A stretch of DNA of 60,519 nucleotides, taken from Actinobacteria bacterium Ga0077560 (GTDB lineage: Bacteria; Actinomycetota; Thermoleophilia; Miltoncostaeales; Miltoncostaeaceae). Below the pieces are notes generated by a model, which worked only from the letters and a program-made list of their open reading frames with translations, searched no databases and had not been told where the DNA came from. Below, piece by piece: positions 8,520 to 15,608 of the stretch (position 1 is the first letter of the stretch; each line of letters opens with the position of its first letter). The position numbers were made by a program, and so were the translations under genes. The stretch is taken from assembly GCA_001464275.1 (NCBI GenBank), contig LNFL01000099.1, positions 1 to 60,519 of the forward strand. The letters are read 5' to 3'.

Positions 8520-10226
8520 CTACCGCACGATCCGCAGGGTCAGGCGGGCCGGCGGCGAGGCGTTGCCCGCGGCGTCCACCGCGGTGACCGTCACCCGGTA
8601 GGTCCCCCGGCGCAGGCCGAGCCGCCGCAGCGGGATGCTCACGCGCCCGGCCGCGACGCGGGCGGTGATGACCACCGGCCGCGGCACCAGCCGCGTGCAC
8701 GGCCGCGCCGCCGCGGGCGCGAGGGCGGGGGCCACGCACCGCCCGGCGCGGCGACGGCCGGGTGTGAGGCGGGCGACGGCGACGCGCATGGTCGCCGCCT
8801 CGCCCACGCGGGCCGTCACGACGGCCGCCCGGCCCAGTCGCGCGACGCTCCCGCGCATGAGCACCGTCACCATCGGGGCGGTCACGTCCGATCGCGGCGG
8901 GGCGGTGACACCGCCACCGCCCGGCGCCGGCTCCGAGCCCCCGCCGGGCGGCGCGACCGGGAACTCGTGGGCCCCCATGTCGATCGCCGGTCCGGATACG
9001 CGCGGCCGGCCGTCGCGGTCCACCGGACCGGCCTCCGGGGCCGGCACGCCGGCGTCCAGGGCGGGGGATCCGGGCGTGAGACGCAGATCGAACCCGGCGA
9101 GCACCGGCCCGGGCGGTGCGACGAAGCCGGGGTCGCCCGCCCGGTTGCCGGTCCCCTCCTCGATGGCGCCCGCAGCCGCGCTGGTGCGGAGGGGAACACG
9201 CGTGGTCCAGCTGGAGCTCGCGACGCGCAGCGTTCCCCCGTAGCCGAAGGTCCCCGGGAGGCAGGTCACGCCCACGTCCGCGGTGAGGTCGGTCGCGCCC
9301 CGCGCGATGCTGTTCACGATCTCCACCCGCGAGGGCACGCCGGGGCCGACGGGCGCGCAGCCCGAGGCGGAGCGGATGGCCCGCCCCCGGGGCGCGACGG
9401 CGGTCACGTTGACCAGGCGCAGTGCGCTCGCGGCGCCGGGGAGCGACATGCCGTCACCGGCGATCGCGTCGCCGTCGACGGCGGGGTTCACCGCCACCGT
9501 GCTCACCACCAGGCCGTTGCCGCTGATCGCGGGCACCGGGCCGGCCAGGGCGGTGCTGCGGCGCACCACCGCGGCGGGGCCGTGGATCCTCAGGCCGCCG
9601 GTCACCGTGCTGTCCTCCACCAGGCCGGAGGTCATCACCGCGACCGGGAACGTGCCGCGGGCGAACCCCTCCAGCGACACCGTCGACCGGCGCAGCACGC
9701 CGGCGTCGCCCAGGAGCAGGCAGCTGGTCCCGGTGCGCCCGATGAGCGTGCTGTCCTCGATGACCAGCGCGGTGGTCGGCACGACCGCCTCCGCGCAGCG
9801 CGCGGCGTCCAGGACCGATCGCCGCACCGTCACCCCGGCGCCGGGCGTCGTGGACAGCGCGGTCCCCGCCGGCGCGGTGTTGCGGATCGTGACGCCGTGG
9901 ATGACGTTGCCGGTGCCGGAGACGGTGTACGCCGGGCCGTCACCGCGGTACTCGTAGACCGGCGTCTCGCCGGACCGGGCGGCCAGAGTGAGGGGGACGG
10001 CGGGGGCGATGCCCGACATGCCGCCGGGGTAGCGGCCGCCGGCCATGAGGACGGTGTCGCCGGCGACGGCGACCTCGAGCGCCCGGGCGAGGCCGCAGGG
10101 CAGGGCGGCGTCCAGGCAGGGGGTCGCCCCCATGCCGTCCGGCGCGGCGTGGCGGGTGGCGGCCGACGCGGGGGCCGCCAGCACCAGGAGGGCCGCGGCG
10201 GCGAGGAGCAGGGGACGGCGGGACAT
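8520..10226 (-). CDS. Secreted right-handed parallel beta-helix protein
   Basis: Exported protein of 568 residues. Residues 1-22 are a signal peptide (LLLAAAALLVLAAPASA then A). The body is a run of short repeating beta units of the type VIEDSTLIGR, VRRSVLDAAR, GLVEDSTVTG and VRRSTALAG, typical of pectate-lyase-like right-handed beta-helices. Near residue 390 comes the segment TPGSPALDAGVPAPEAGPVDRDGRPR, the signature of choice-of-anchor/PbH1 proteins, then a Pro/Gly linker and a C-terminal Ig-like domain. ATG at 10226 follows AAAGGAG. No lyase active site is identified, so an adhesin or cell-surface role is as likely as polysaccharide binding. Confidence 0.8.
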   Translation of the reverse strand: MSRRPLLLAAAALLVLAAPASAATRHAAPDGMGATPCLDAALPCGLARALEVAVAGDTVLMAGGRYPGGMSGIAPAVPLTLAARSGETPVYEYRGDGPAYTVSGTGNVIHGVTIRNTAPAGTALSTTPGAGVTVRRSVLDAARCAEAVVPTTALVIEDSTLIGRTGTSCLLLGDAGVLRRSTVSLEGFARGTFPVAVMTSGLVEDSTVTGGLRIHGPAAVVRRSTALAGPVPAISGNGLVVSTVAVNPAVDGDAIAGDGMSLPGAASALRLVNVTAVAPRGRAIRSASGCAPVGPGVPSRVEIVNSIARGATDLTADVGVTCLPGTFGYGGTLRVASSSWTTRVPLRTSAAAGAIEEGTGNRAGDPGFVAPPGPVLAGFDLRLTPGSPALDAGVPAPEAGPVDRDGRPRVSGPAIDMGAHEFPVAPPGGGSEPAPGGGGVTAPPRSDVTAPMVTVLMRGSVARLGRAAVVTARVGEAATMRVAVARLTPGRRRAGRCVAPALAPAAARPCTRLVPRPVVITARVAAGRVSIPLRRLGLRRGTYRVTVTAVDAAGNASPPARLTLRIVR

Positions 10227-10295
10227 CGGAACTCCTTTCGGATGGTCGATTCCATCCTGGGTTCCGGCCGTACCGCCGTCCGTCCGCGCCGTGAC

Positions 10296-10327
10296 GGTTC
10301 ACGTGTCACGCCCGTGACACGTGAACC
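10296..10327 (-). terminator. Perfect 15-bp inverted repeat after the SIMPL-like gene
   Basis: GGTTCACGTGTCACG and its exact reverse complement are separated by only CC. The repeat begins 9 nt beyond the stop of the minus-strand SIMPL-like gene, in a good position for a terminator, with no T-tract. It also lies 70-100 nt upstream of the beta-helix gene start, so an operator role is possible. Confidence 0.5.
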
Positions 10328-10336
10328 CAGGGGGGG

Positions 10337-10804
10337 CTACGCCGCCGGCGTCGTGCGGAACGCCACCGCGATCACCACCGTCACCGATCGCGGGACGTCG
10401 CAGACCCGGCGCGCCTTGCCGCGCACCTTCACGGTCTCGTCGTTCCTGGTCACGGTGCGCAGGGGGCGCACCGAGCCGCAGTACCGGCCCGGTCCGAACC
10501 GCCCCGGCGCCGCCAGCGAGGCCGACTGCTCGGTGATCCCGAGGATGCCGCCCAGCGGCAGCGCCGCGGCGGAGGTGAGGCTGGTGGCGAGTTCGCGGGC
10601 GCGGTCCAGCGCGGCGGGCATCGCCCGCACCCGCGCCTGGGCGACGGCCTGGGCGATCTCCGTCTCGGTGGGGTCCTCGGGCGGCAGCACGCGGGCCGAC
10701 CCCGTTCCGAGGACCGTGATCTGGCCGGCCACGGGCTCCTGGGCGCCCGCGAGGGCGACGGGCGCGAGGAGGGCGGCGGCGGTGGCGAGCAGGGCTCGGC
10801 GCAT
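10337..10804 (-). CDS. Secreted SIMPL-like (DUF541-type) protein
   Basis: Exported protein of about 155 residues. Starting at ATG 10804 gives a standard signal peptide (MRRALLATAAALLAPVALAGA then QEP). AGGAG lies 5 nt before this ATG, which decides the start over one 48 nt upstream. The mature part begins ITVLGTGSARVLP, has a helix rich in Ala and Arg (IAQAVAQARVRAMPAALDRA), and ends with a Cys-containing beta region. This resembles SIMPL/BP26-type periplasmic or surface proteins but is shorter. Two Cys (RYCGS, RRVCDV) may form a disulfide. Function unknown. It is divergent from the CDF zinc exporter, with 96 nt between them. Confidence 0.6.
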   Translation of the reverse strand: MRRALLATAAALLAPVALAGAQEPVAGQITVLGTGSARVLPPEDPTETEIAQAVAQARVRAMPAALDRARELATSLTSAAALPLGGILGITEQSASLAAPGRFGPGRYCGSVRPLRTVTRNDETVKVRGKARRVCDVPRSVTVVIAVAFRTTPAA

Positions 10805-10900
10805 GGAGGCTCCTGGATCGGGGTGGGGTGGCCTGTGCTGAATTGTCCGCATGGGGCTCGGACGTTACGCCGCGTGACCGCGGCCGCGGGGGCTGCCACG

Positions 10901-11851
10901 ATGGGGGTCGTGGGGCACGGACATCATCACCACCACCATCACCATCACCACGTGGGTGACGGTGTGCGCCCGCTCACGGTCGCGCTCGCTCTGAACGCCG
11001 GCTACACCGCGGTGCAGGTGGTGGTGGGGCTGGCGGCGGGATCCGTGGCGCTGCTCGCCGACGCCGGCCACAACCTCTCGGACGTGCTGGCCCTGGCGGT
11101 CGCCCTCGGCGCGGTGTGGTTCGCGCTGCGGCCGGCCACGCCCCGGCGCAGCTTCGGGTACCGGCGCGCCGAGATCCTGGCCGCGCTGGTGAACGCGCTC
11201 TCGATCGTCGCGGTCGCCGGGATCATCCTCTACGAGGCCATCCGCCGGCTCTCGGATCCCCCCGACGTGCCGGGCGCATGGCTCATGGCGGTGGCGGCCG
11301 GCGGCATCGCGGTGAACGCGGTGAGCGCCTGGATCATCCACCGGGCCGCGCGCGGCCGCGACGACCTCAACCTGCGCGCGTCGTTCCTGCACCTGGCCGG
11401 TGACGCCCTGGCGTCCCTGGGCGTGGTGGTCGCCGGCGCCCTGGTGGTGCTGTTCGACTGGCGGCTCGCCGACCCGCTCATCGCCATCGCCATCGCGGGG
11501 CTCATCGCCGTGAGCACCTGGAGCGTCCTGCGCGACGCGGTGCTGGTGCTGCTGGAGGCCGCGCCGCGCGGCGTGGATCCCGAGGAGGTGGGCGCCGCGC
11601 TGGCCGCCGCCCCCGGCGTGGTGGAGGTGCACGACCTGCACATCTGGAGCGTCTCCAGCGACTTCCCCGCCATCGCGGCCCATGTGGTGGTGACCCACGA
11701 CTGCGACTGCCACCGGGTCCGGCGGGAGCTCGAGGAGGTGCTGGAGCACCGGTTCGGCATCGGCCACAGCACGCTGCAGATGGAGCACCGCCAGGCGCGC
11801 CTGCTCACGCCCGGCGCCGCCGTCGCGGGCTGCTCGTCGGGCTGCCACTGA
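10901..11851 (+). CDS. Cation diffusion facilitator (CzcD/ZitB-like zinc exporter) with N-terminal poly-His
   Basis: Proton-coupled divalent metal exporter of the inner membrane, most likely for Zn2+. The N-terminus carries HGHHHHHHHHHH directly before TM1. Six membrane segments follow. The intramembrane metal site is HNLSD in TM2 and HLAGD in TM5 (HxxxD each). The C-terminal cytoplasmic ferredoxin-like domain contains VVEVHDLHIWSV and HDCDCH, and the chain ends in CSSGCH. ATG at 10901 is chosen because it puts the His tract at the N-terminus as in the family; start codons further upstream are also open. The gene stands alone, divergent from the SIMPL-like gene. Metal specificity is inferred from the HxxxD pair and the His-rich tail. 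Confidence 0.9.
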   Translation: MGVVGHGHHHHHHHHHHVGDGVRPLTVALALNAGYTAVQVVVGLAAGSVALLADAGHNLSDVLALAVALGAVWFALRPATPRRSFGYRRAEILAALVNALSIVAVAGIILYEAIRRLSDPPDVPGAWLMAVAAGGIAVNAVSAWIIHRAARGRDDLNLRASFLHLAGDALASLGVVVAGALVVLFDWRLADPLIAIAIAGLIAVSTWSVLRDAVLVLLEAAPRGVDPEEVGAALAAAPGVVEVHDLHIWSVSSDFPAIAAHVVVTHDCDCHRVRRELEEVLEHRFGIGHSTLQMEHRQARLLTPGAAVAGCSSGCH

Positions 11852-11969
11852 CGTTCCCTCCGGGGCCCCGGGCAGCGGCCACCGGCGCGGCGCGGATGCG
11901 GTCGACGGTTCGCTGCGACACGCTGGGATCGCGCGGGCGCGTCCGCCCGCGGGACGCCGGGAGGGCACC

Positions 11970-12248
11970 GTGACCACGCTGCTGATCCACTACACCGTGA
12001 ACGACCTCGAGACGTTCCGGGCCGAGTTCGACGCCTTCGAGCCGACGCGGCGCGCGCACGGGGCGACCGCCGCCCGCCTGCTGCGCGGTGAGGGCGACCC
12101 CCTGCGGGTCGTGGTGCTCATCGACTTCCCGTCGCACGAGGCCGCCCACGGGTTCGAGCACGATCCGGCGCGGGCCGCCGCCCTGCAGCGGGCCGGCGTC
12201 GCCGGCGGCTCGGACCGCGTCGAGTACCTCACCCCGCTGTCCGGCTGA
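11970..12248 (+). CDS. Small dimeric alpha-beta-barrel-like protein
   Basis: A 92-residue cytoplasmic protein. The pattern LLIHYTVNDLETFRAEFDAF, then VVVLIDFPSHEAAHGFEHDP and RVEYLTPL, is the beta-alpha-beta-beta-alpha-beta order of the dimeric alpha+beta barrel (ABM/EthD-like) superfamily. Members include monooxygenases, chlorite-dismutase relatives and many stress proteins; no active-site residue can be assigned here. GTG at 11970 is preceded by GGGAGGG. The region before it contains a GCGTCC/GGACGC stem that could mask the ribosome site. It lies between the zinc exporter and another small gene on the same strand. Confidence 0.6.
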   Translation: MTTLLIHYTVNDLETFRAEFDAFEPTRRAHGATAARLLRGEGDPLRVVVLIDFPSHEAAHGFEHDPARAAALQRAGVAGGSDRVEYLTPLSG

Positions 12249-12324
12249 CGCCGCGCGGGGCGGGATGTCCGCGATCCCCGGTGCGTCCGGCCCATCCCGG
12301 GCGCCCGGCCGCGGGACCGGTGAT

Positions 12325-12342
12325 TCGATATGTCATCGATAT
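12325..12342 (+). promoter_or_regulatory. Direct repeat TCGATAT x2 upstream of a small gene
   Basis: TCGATAT occurs at 12325-12331 and 12336-12342, an 11-nt period, in a short AT-rich island 27 nt before the ATG at 12370. One helical turn between repeats fits an operator or promoter element for the following small gene. Confidence 0.3.
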
Positions 12343-12369
12343 CTCCAGATCCCGAGCGGACGGAGGTCC

Positions 12370-12552
12370 ATGATGCTGGAGGTTCCCGTGCTGACCGACG
12401 CGGAGGAGGAGATCCTCCGCCACCCCGAGGACCGGTTCCCGGCCGATGCCGCGTTCGACACGCTCGACCTGGAGCAGTTCCTCCAGGGCGCGCTGGTGGA
12501 GCGGGAGAAGGCCTGGATCGATCCGCGGGAGATCACCGGCGGCGACGACTGA
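12370..12552 (+). CDS. Small acidic hypothetical protein (60 aa)
   Basis: Acidic 60-residue protein, MMLEVPVLTDAEEEILRHPE then an Asp/Glu-rich helix (FDTLDLEQFLQGALVEREKAW). GGAGG lies 3-8 nt before the two adjacent ATGs (12370, 12373), and an AT-rich direct repeat precedes it. No family is recognised. The high acidity and small size would suit a protein partner or inhibitor, but nothing in the sequence shows this. It converges on the PAC2 gene. Confidence 0.5.
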   Translation: MMLEVPVLTDAEEEILRHPEDRFPADAAFDTLDLEQFLQGALVEREKAWIDPREITGGDD

Positions 12553-12575
12553 TCGCACCGCCCACCCGGCGCGGG

Positions 12576-12589
12576 GGGCCGCACGGCCC
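12576..12589. terminator. Short GC hairpin between convergent genes
   Basis: GGGCC-GCAC-GGCCC, a 5-bp stem, 23 nt after the small acidic gene's stop and 41 nt from the PAC2 gene's stop. It is weaker than the other terminator-like hairpins in this window. Confidence 0.3.
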
Positions 12590-12630
12590 GCCGATCACCC
12601 GTGCCGGCGCCGCGGTCCCGCCCGTGGCGG

Positions 12631-13506
12631 CTAGGAGCTGAAGCCCGGGGCGTCCGGGTCCTCACCGGCGTGCTCGCGCAGGAAGCGCTCGAGCTCGGAG
12701 GCGAGCTCCTCACCGGTGGGAAGCCGTTCCTGCCCCTCGTCGCCCTCGCCCATCAGCTCCAGGCGGCCCACGATGTCGCGGGTCTCGGGGTCCGTCTCGA
12801 CGGCCTGGTCGAACCGCTGGTGCTCCACCGTCGCGGCGGCGCGCAGCCCGCCGGCCGGGAGGCTCACGTCCAGGTGGCGGCCGAGGTGCTCGATGAGGGC
12901 GACGCTGGCCGCCGCGTAGCCGGTGCCCGCGTAGGGCGGCACCTGCGCGAAGAAGCCCACGGCGGGAAGCCCTCCGCGGCTCACGCCGATCTCGAGCACC
13001 GACAGCGCCGCGGCCGGGACGCGCAGCAGGCCCGAGGGGCCCGGCACCTCGCCGTTGCGCAGCAGGCCGGTGTCGGAGGCCGTCGCCATCACCGGCACGG
13101 GGCGCGTGTGGGGCACGGCGGCGGGCACCGCGCCCAGGCTCACCCACTGGACGACGCCCAGCGTGCGGCACAGCTCACCGAGCTCCCGCGCGAGGGTCTC
13201 CCAGCGCAGGTCCGGCTCGGCGCCGGCGAGGATGAGCAGGTCGCGGTCGCCGTGGCGAACGTGGCGCACCGCGAGCTCGGGCCAGACCAGGTCCTTCAGG
13301 ACCCCGTCCATGACGTCGAGGACCGGACGCCGGGATCGGTAGTCGAACAGCTCGTCGCCGCGGAAGCGCGCCACCAGCGTGGCGTCACGTGAGATCTGCT
13401 CGACCGCCGCGCTGGCCGCGCCTGCGGCGTCCACCCAGCCGTCGAGTGCCGCGATGATCACCGGATCGGTGAGGGCGGGGAGGTCCGGTTCCAGGTCGTA
13501 GAGCAT
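12631..13506 (-). CDS. PAC2 family protein (proteasome assembly chaperone-like)
   Basis: 291-residue cytoplasmic PAC2-domain protein, the family named for eukaryotic proteasome-assembly chaperone 2 and widespread in Actinomycetota, where the role is still unclear. Family features are the opening PVIIAALDGWVDAAGAASAA, the core DLLILAGAEPDLRWETLARE and the conserved SLGAVPAAVPHTRPVPVMAT. The C-terminus is acidic and helical (LPTGEELASELERFLREHAGE). A perfect leaderless promoter arrangement precedes it: TATGAT, 6 nt, ATG. The -10 overlaps the stop codon of the upstream ferric-reductase-like gene. A paralogue with the same opening and C-terminal pattern lies at 35373-36233. Confidence 0.85.
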   Translation of the reverse strand: MLYDLEPDLPALTDPVIIAALDGWVDAAGAASAAVEQISRDATLVARFRGDELFDYRSRRPVLDVMDGVLKDLVWPELAVRHVRHGDRDLLILAGAEPDLRWETLARELGELCRTLGVVQWVSLGAVPAAVPHTRPVPVMATASDTGLLRNGEVPGPSGLLRVPAAALSVLEIGVSRGGLPAVGFFAQVPPYAGTGYAAASVALIEHLGRHLDVSLPAGGLRAAATVEHQRFDQAVETDPETRDIVGRLELMGEGDEGQERLPTGEELASELERFLREHAGEDPDAPGFSS

Positions 13507-13512
13507 CGGCCG

Positions 13513-13518
13513 ATCATA
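13513..13518 (-). promoter_or_regulatory. -10 box for leaderless PAC2 transcript
   Basis: TATGAT on the minus strand ends 6 nt before the ATG at 13506, so transcription should begin at or next to the start codon. No clear -35 is visible. Confidence 0.55.
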
Positions 13519-14197
13519 GGGGTCCGCCGCCGCGCCGGGTCTGGGACGCGCCCCGGCGGCCCGTCCCGCCCCGGTCCAGGGGCGGCAGGCCCCCGGTGAT
13601 CGCCGCCGGCCGGTCCGGCAGCGGCGGCAGGGCGGTCGCGGTCGCCGCCGGCGGACGCGTCGGCGCGGGGGTCCGGTGGGTGCCGAGGATGCGGACGGCC
13701 AGCAGGCCGCCCACCAGCCCCATGGATCCGATGTAGACCAGGCGGGCCCAGGGCGTGCCGGTGTCGGTGCCCTGCGCGATGCCGTGCACGAGCGCCGTGC
13801 CGTAGGCGGCGAAGGCCAGGTGGTGCAGCTGCCGCCAGCGGGCGTAGCCGATGCGGGACCGCAGGCGCGTGCTGAGCCAGACGGCGACCGACAGCTCCAT
13901 CGCGATCACCCCCATCGCGGTCCACAGCGGCTCCCGGTCGCTCGCGAACGGCACGAGCACCTCGGCGACGCCGAAGCCCTCGTCGGGGTGCGCCACCAGG
14001 GTGAGGACGTGCAGCGCGGTGAAGGCGAGGGCCGCCATGGTCACGAAGCGATGGATCTCGGTGGTCATCGCGCGCGGCCACCGGGGGCTCGCCAGCCGCA
14101 GGCTCGCGACCAGGCCCAGCGCGACGCTGGCGGTGAGCAGGCCGTACGCGACGAAGCCGCCGGCGCGTGCGAGGTACCAGAGCATCTCGCCGGTCAT
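13514..14197 (-). CDS. Ferric-reductase-like transmembrane (heme b) protein
   Basis: 227-residue inner-membrane protein of the ferric reductase-like/MsrQ type. Five or six membrane spans are visible (MLWYLARAGGFVAYGLLTAS; IHRFVTMAALAFTALHVLTL; LWTAMGVIAMELSVAVWL; LHHLAFAAYGTALVHGIA; LVYIGSMGLVGGLLAVRIL). His residues in IHRF, ALHV, LHHL and LVHG are candidate axial ligands for heme b. The C-terminal 50 residues are Pro-rich and cytoplasmic. No FAD/NAD domain is attached, so electrons must come from a partner. The start ATG at 14197 overlaps the ApbE stop by 4 nt (ATGA), showing tight co-translation with the flavin transferase. Role in extracytoplasmic electron transfer is inferred from the operon. 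Confidence 0.85.
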   Translation of the reverse strand: MTGEMLWYLARAGGFVAYGLLTASVALGLVASLRLASPRWPRAMTTEIHRFVTMAALAFTALHVLTLVAHPDEGFGVAEVLVPFASDREPLWTAMGVIAMELSVAVWLSTRLRSRIGYARWRQLHHLAFAAYGTALVHGIAQGTDTGTPWARLVYIGSMGLVGGLLAVRILGTHRTPAPTRPPAATATALPPLPDRPAAITGGLPPLDRGGTGRRGASQTRRGGGPL

Positions 14198-15132
14198 CGG
14201 TGCGCCCCCTGGCGGTCGCGGGCGGGCCACGCGCCCACCACGACCGGCGGGCCGTCCCGGCGCACCAGCAGGCCGTGCAGGCCGCGTGAGGACAGGAAGG
14301 CGGCGCCCTCGTCGGCGCCGAGGATCAGCGCGGCCGTGGCGGCGACCTCCGCGTCCTGGCACCGGGCCGCCACCACGCTCGCCGACGCCAGGTCGGTGCG
14401 GGCCGGAAGGCCGGTGCGGGGGTCGATGGTGTGGTGGGCGGGGCCGTCCTGGGTGGACCACCTGCGCCGCGTGGTGCTGGAGGTCGCGAGCGCGCCCCAT
14501 CGCAGCGGCACGCGGGCCGGCGGCGAGGCACCCTCGATCTCCACCGTCCATGCCCGGGCACGGGGCGGCAGGCCCCACACCGCCAGGTCGCCGCCGGCGC
14601 TCACCGCGCCTCCCGGAACCCCCTGCCGGCGCATCATCCCGGCGGCGGCGTCCACGGCCATGCCCTTGGCGATGCCGCCCAGGTCGAGCTCCAGGCCCGG
14701 CGGCAGACGCAGCATGCGGCGGTCGGTCAGCAGCACCCGCCGCCAGTCGCCCCCGGGCCGGGGCGCGGCCGGGAGGGGCGGGAGGTCCGACGGGTCCATC
14801 TCCGCGAACGGGCGGTCGTACCCGGCCTCGCGCAGCTGCGCGGCGAGTCCCGGGTCGAACAGGCCTCCGGTGGCGTGGGCGGCCAGGAGCGCCTGCCCGA
14901 CGACCTCGGCAAGCAGCGGGCCGGCGACACCGACTCCGCGGGCGTTCAGCACCGACAGCTCGGACTCGGGACGAAAGCGGCTGAGGGTGGCCTCCCATTC
15001 CTCGAACAGCTCGCGCACCCGGTGCCCGGCGGCGACGTCCTGCGAGGGGATGAGCACCTCCACCGTGGTGCCCATGGCGGGGAAGCGCAGCCGGCTCATG
15101 CCCGCCGGCGTGGCGACGCGCCCGGCCATCAC
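14194..15132 (-). CDS. apbE: FAD:protein FMN transferase (ApbE family)
   Basis: Transfers FMN from FAD to a Thr or Ser of a target protein (EC 2.7.1.180), typically outside the cytoplasmic membrane. Family landmarks are the opening MGTTVEVLIPS, LSRFRPESELSVLNA, LELDLGGIAKGMAVDAAAG and the metal/FAD region SAGGDLAVWG, with HHTIDPRTGLPA near residue 240. No signal peptide or lipobox is seen, so export is unclear. The ATG at 15132 overlaps the stop of the upstream small membrane gene by 4 nt; a second ATG follows directly. The gene sits between a small membrane protein and a heme-membrane protein. No protein in this operon has the usual flavinylation motif (S/D-G-A-T/S), so the acceptor is unknown. 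Confidence 0.9.
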   Translation of the reverse strand: MMAGRVATPAGMSRLRFPAMGTTVEVLIPSQDVAAGHRVRELFEEWEATLSRFRPESELSVLNARGVGVAGPLLAEVVGQALLAAHATGGLFDPGLAAQLREAGYDRPFAEMDPSDLPPLPAAPRPGGDWRRVLLTDRRMLRLPPGLELDLGGIAKGMAVDAAAGMMRRQGVPGGAVSAGGDLAVWGLPPRARAWTVEIEGASPPARVPLRWGALATSSTTRRRWSTQDGPAHHTIDPRTGLPARTDLASASVVAARCQDAEVAATAALILGADEGAAFLSSRGLHGLLVRRDGPPVVVGAWPARDRQGAHR

Positions 15133-15422
15133 GACCCGCCCGACCGCATCACGGGCGCGCCGGAGCCCTGGTCCTGCGAGAAGAAGTCACCCGAGTCCTG
15201 CGAGGCGTCTCCCTCGAAGAACCCGCTCCCGTTCTGGGTCTGCTGGACGGCGTCCTGCGCGGCGGGCGTGGCGGCCGATGCGTCGTCACCACCGGTGCCG
15301 GTGGTCGCGACGGCGCCGCCGATCGCGGCGAAGGCCGCGGCGGCCGCGACGAGGATGCCCGTCTTGATGCGCGACAGGCGCCGCTCGTTGCGTGCTCTGG
15401 GTGACTGCTGGGGGGTGTCCAT
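15129..15422 (-). CDS. Small single-span membrane protein heading the ApbE redox operon
   Basis: 97-residue protein with a basic N-terminus (PRARNERRLSRIK), one hydrophobic span (TGILVAAAAAFAAIGGAVA) and an outer tail rich in Ser, Gln, Asp and Gly. The tail holds two similar FF units (GSGFFEGDASQ, SGDFFSQDQG). No family function is known to me. It is the first gene of the operon with ApbE and the ferric-reductase-like protein (4-nt overlaps throughout). Ending in SGAPVMRS it comes close to, but does not match, the ApbE acceptor motif because Pro replaces Thr/Ser. A membrane-anchored scaffold or redox partner role is inference. Confidence 0.65.
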   Translation of the reverse strand: MDTPQQSPRARNERRLSRIKTGILVAAAAAFAAIGGAVATTGTGGDDASAATPAAQDAVQQTQNGSGFFEGDASQDSGDFFSQDQGSGAPVMRSGGS

Positions 15423-15461
15423 CGTGTCGGCTCGTTTCGCGAGTTCCCGTGTCCGCGCTCC

Positions 15462-15495
15462 ACGCTAGGTCCGGCCCCTGAGAGGCCGCTGAGAG
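15462..15495 (-). promoter_or_regulatory. Pho-box-like 7-4-7 direct repeat over the -35 of the ApbE operon
   Basis: Read on the minus strand: CTCTCAG, 4 nt, CTCTCAG (15495-15478), then an 11-nt gap and -10 TAGCGT (15467-15462), about 40 nt before the ATG at 15422. An 11-bp period with 7-nt half-sites covering the -35 is the geometry used by PhoB/OmpR-type activators. Confidence 0.5.
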
Positions 15496-15608
15496 CGCCG
15501 CGGTGGTTTCGTGAAGCGGGCCGTCCGGGGGCTGCGGGGTTCCCCCACCCCGCGGCGGGGGCGCTCGCCGATGACGCCGTGGCCGCGCCGCGCGAGGGTG
15601 ACCGTGTG

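Noticed and set aside
11860-11871. CCGGGGCCCCGG palindrome after the zinc exporter as a terminator
   Set aside because: A gapless palindrome leaves only a 4-bp stem once a loop is allowed; too weak to claim.
15129-15422. The small membrane protein as the ApbE flavinylation substrate
   Set aside because: The nearest candidate, SGAPVMRS, has Pro where the acceptor Thr/Ser should be; left as a question in the redox-operon finding.
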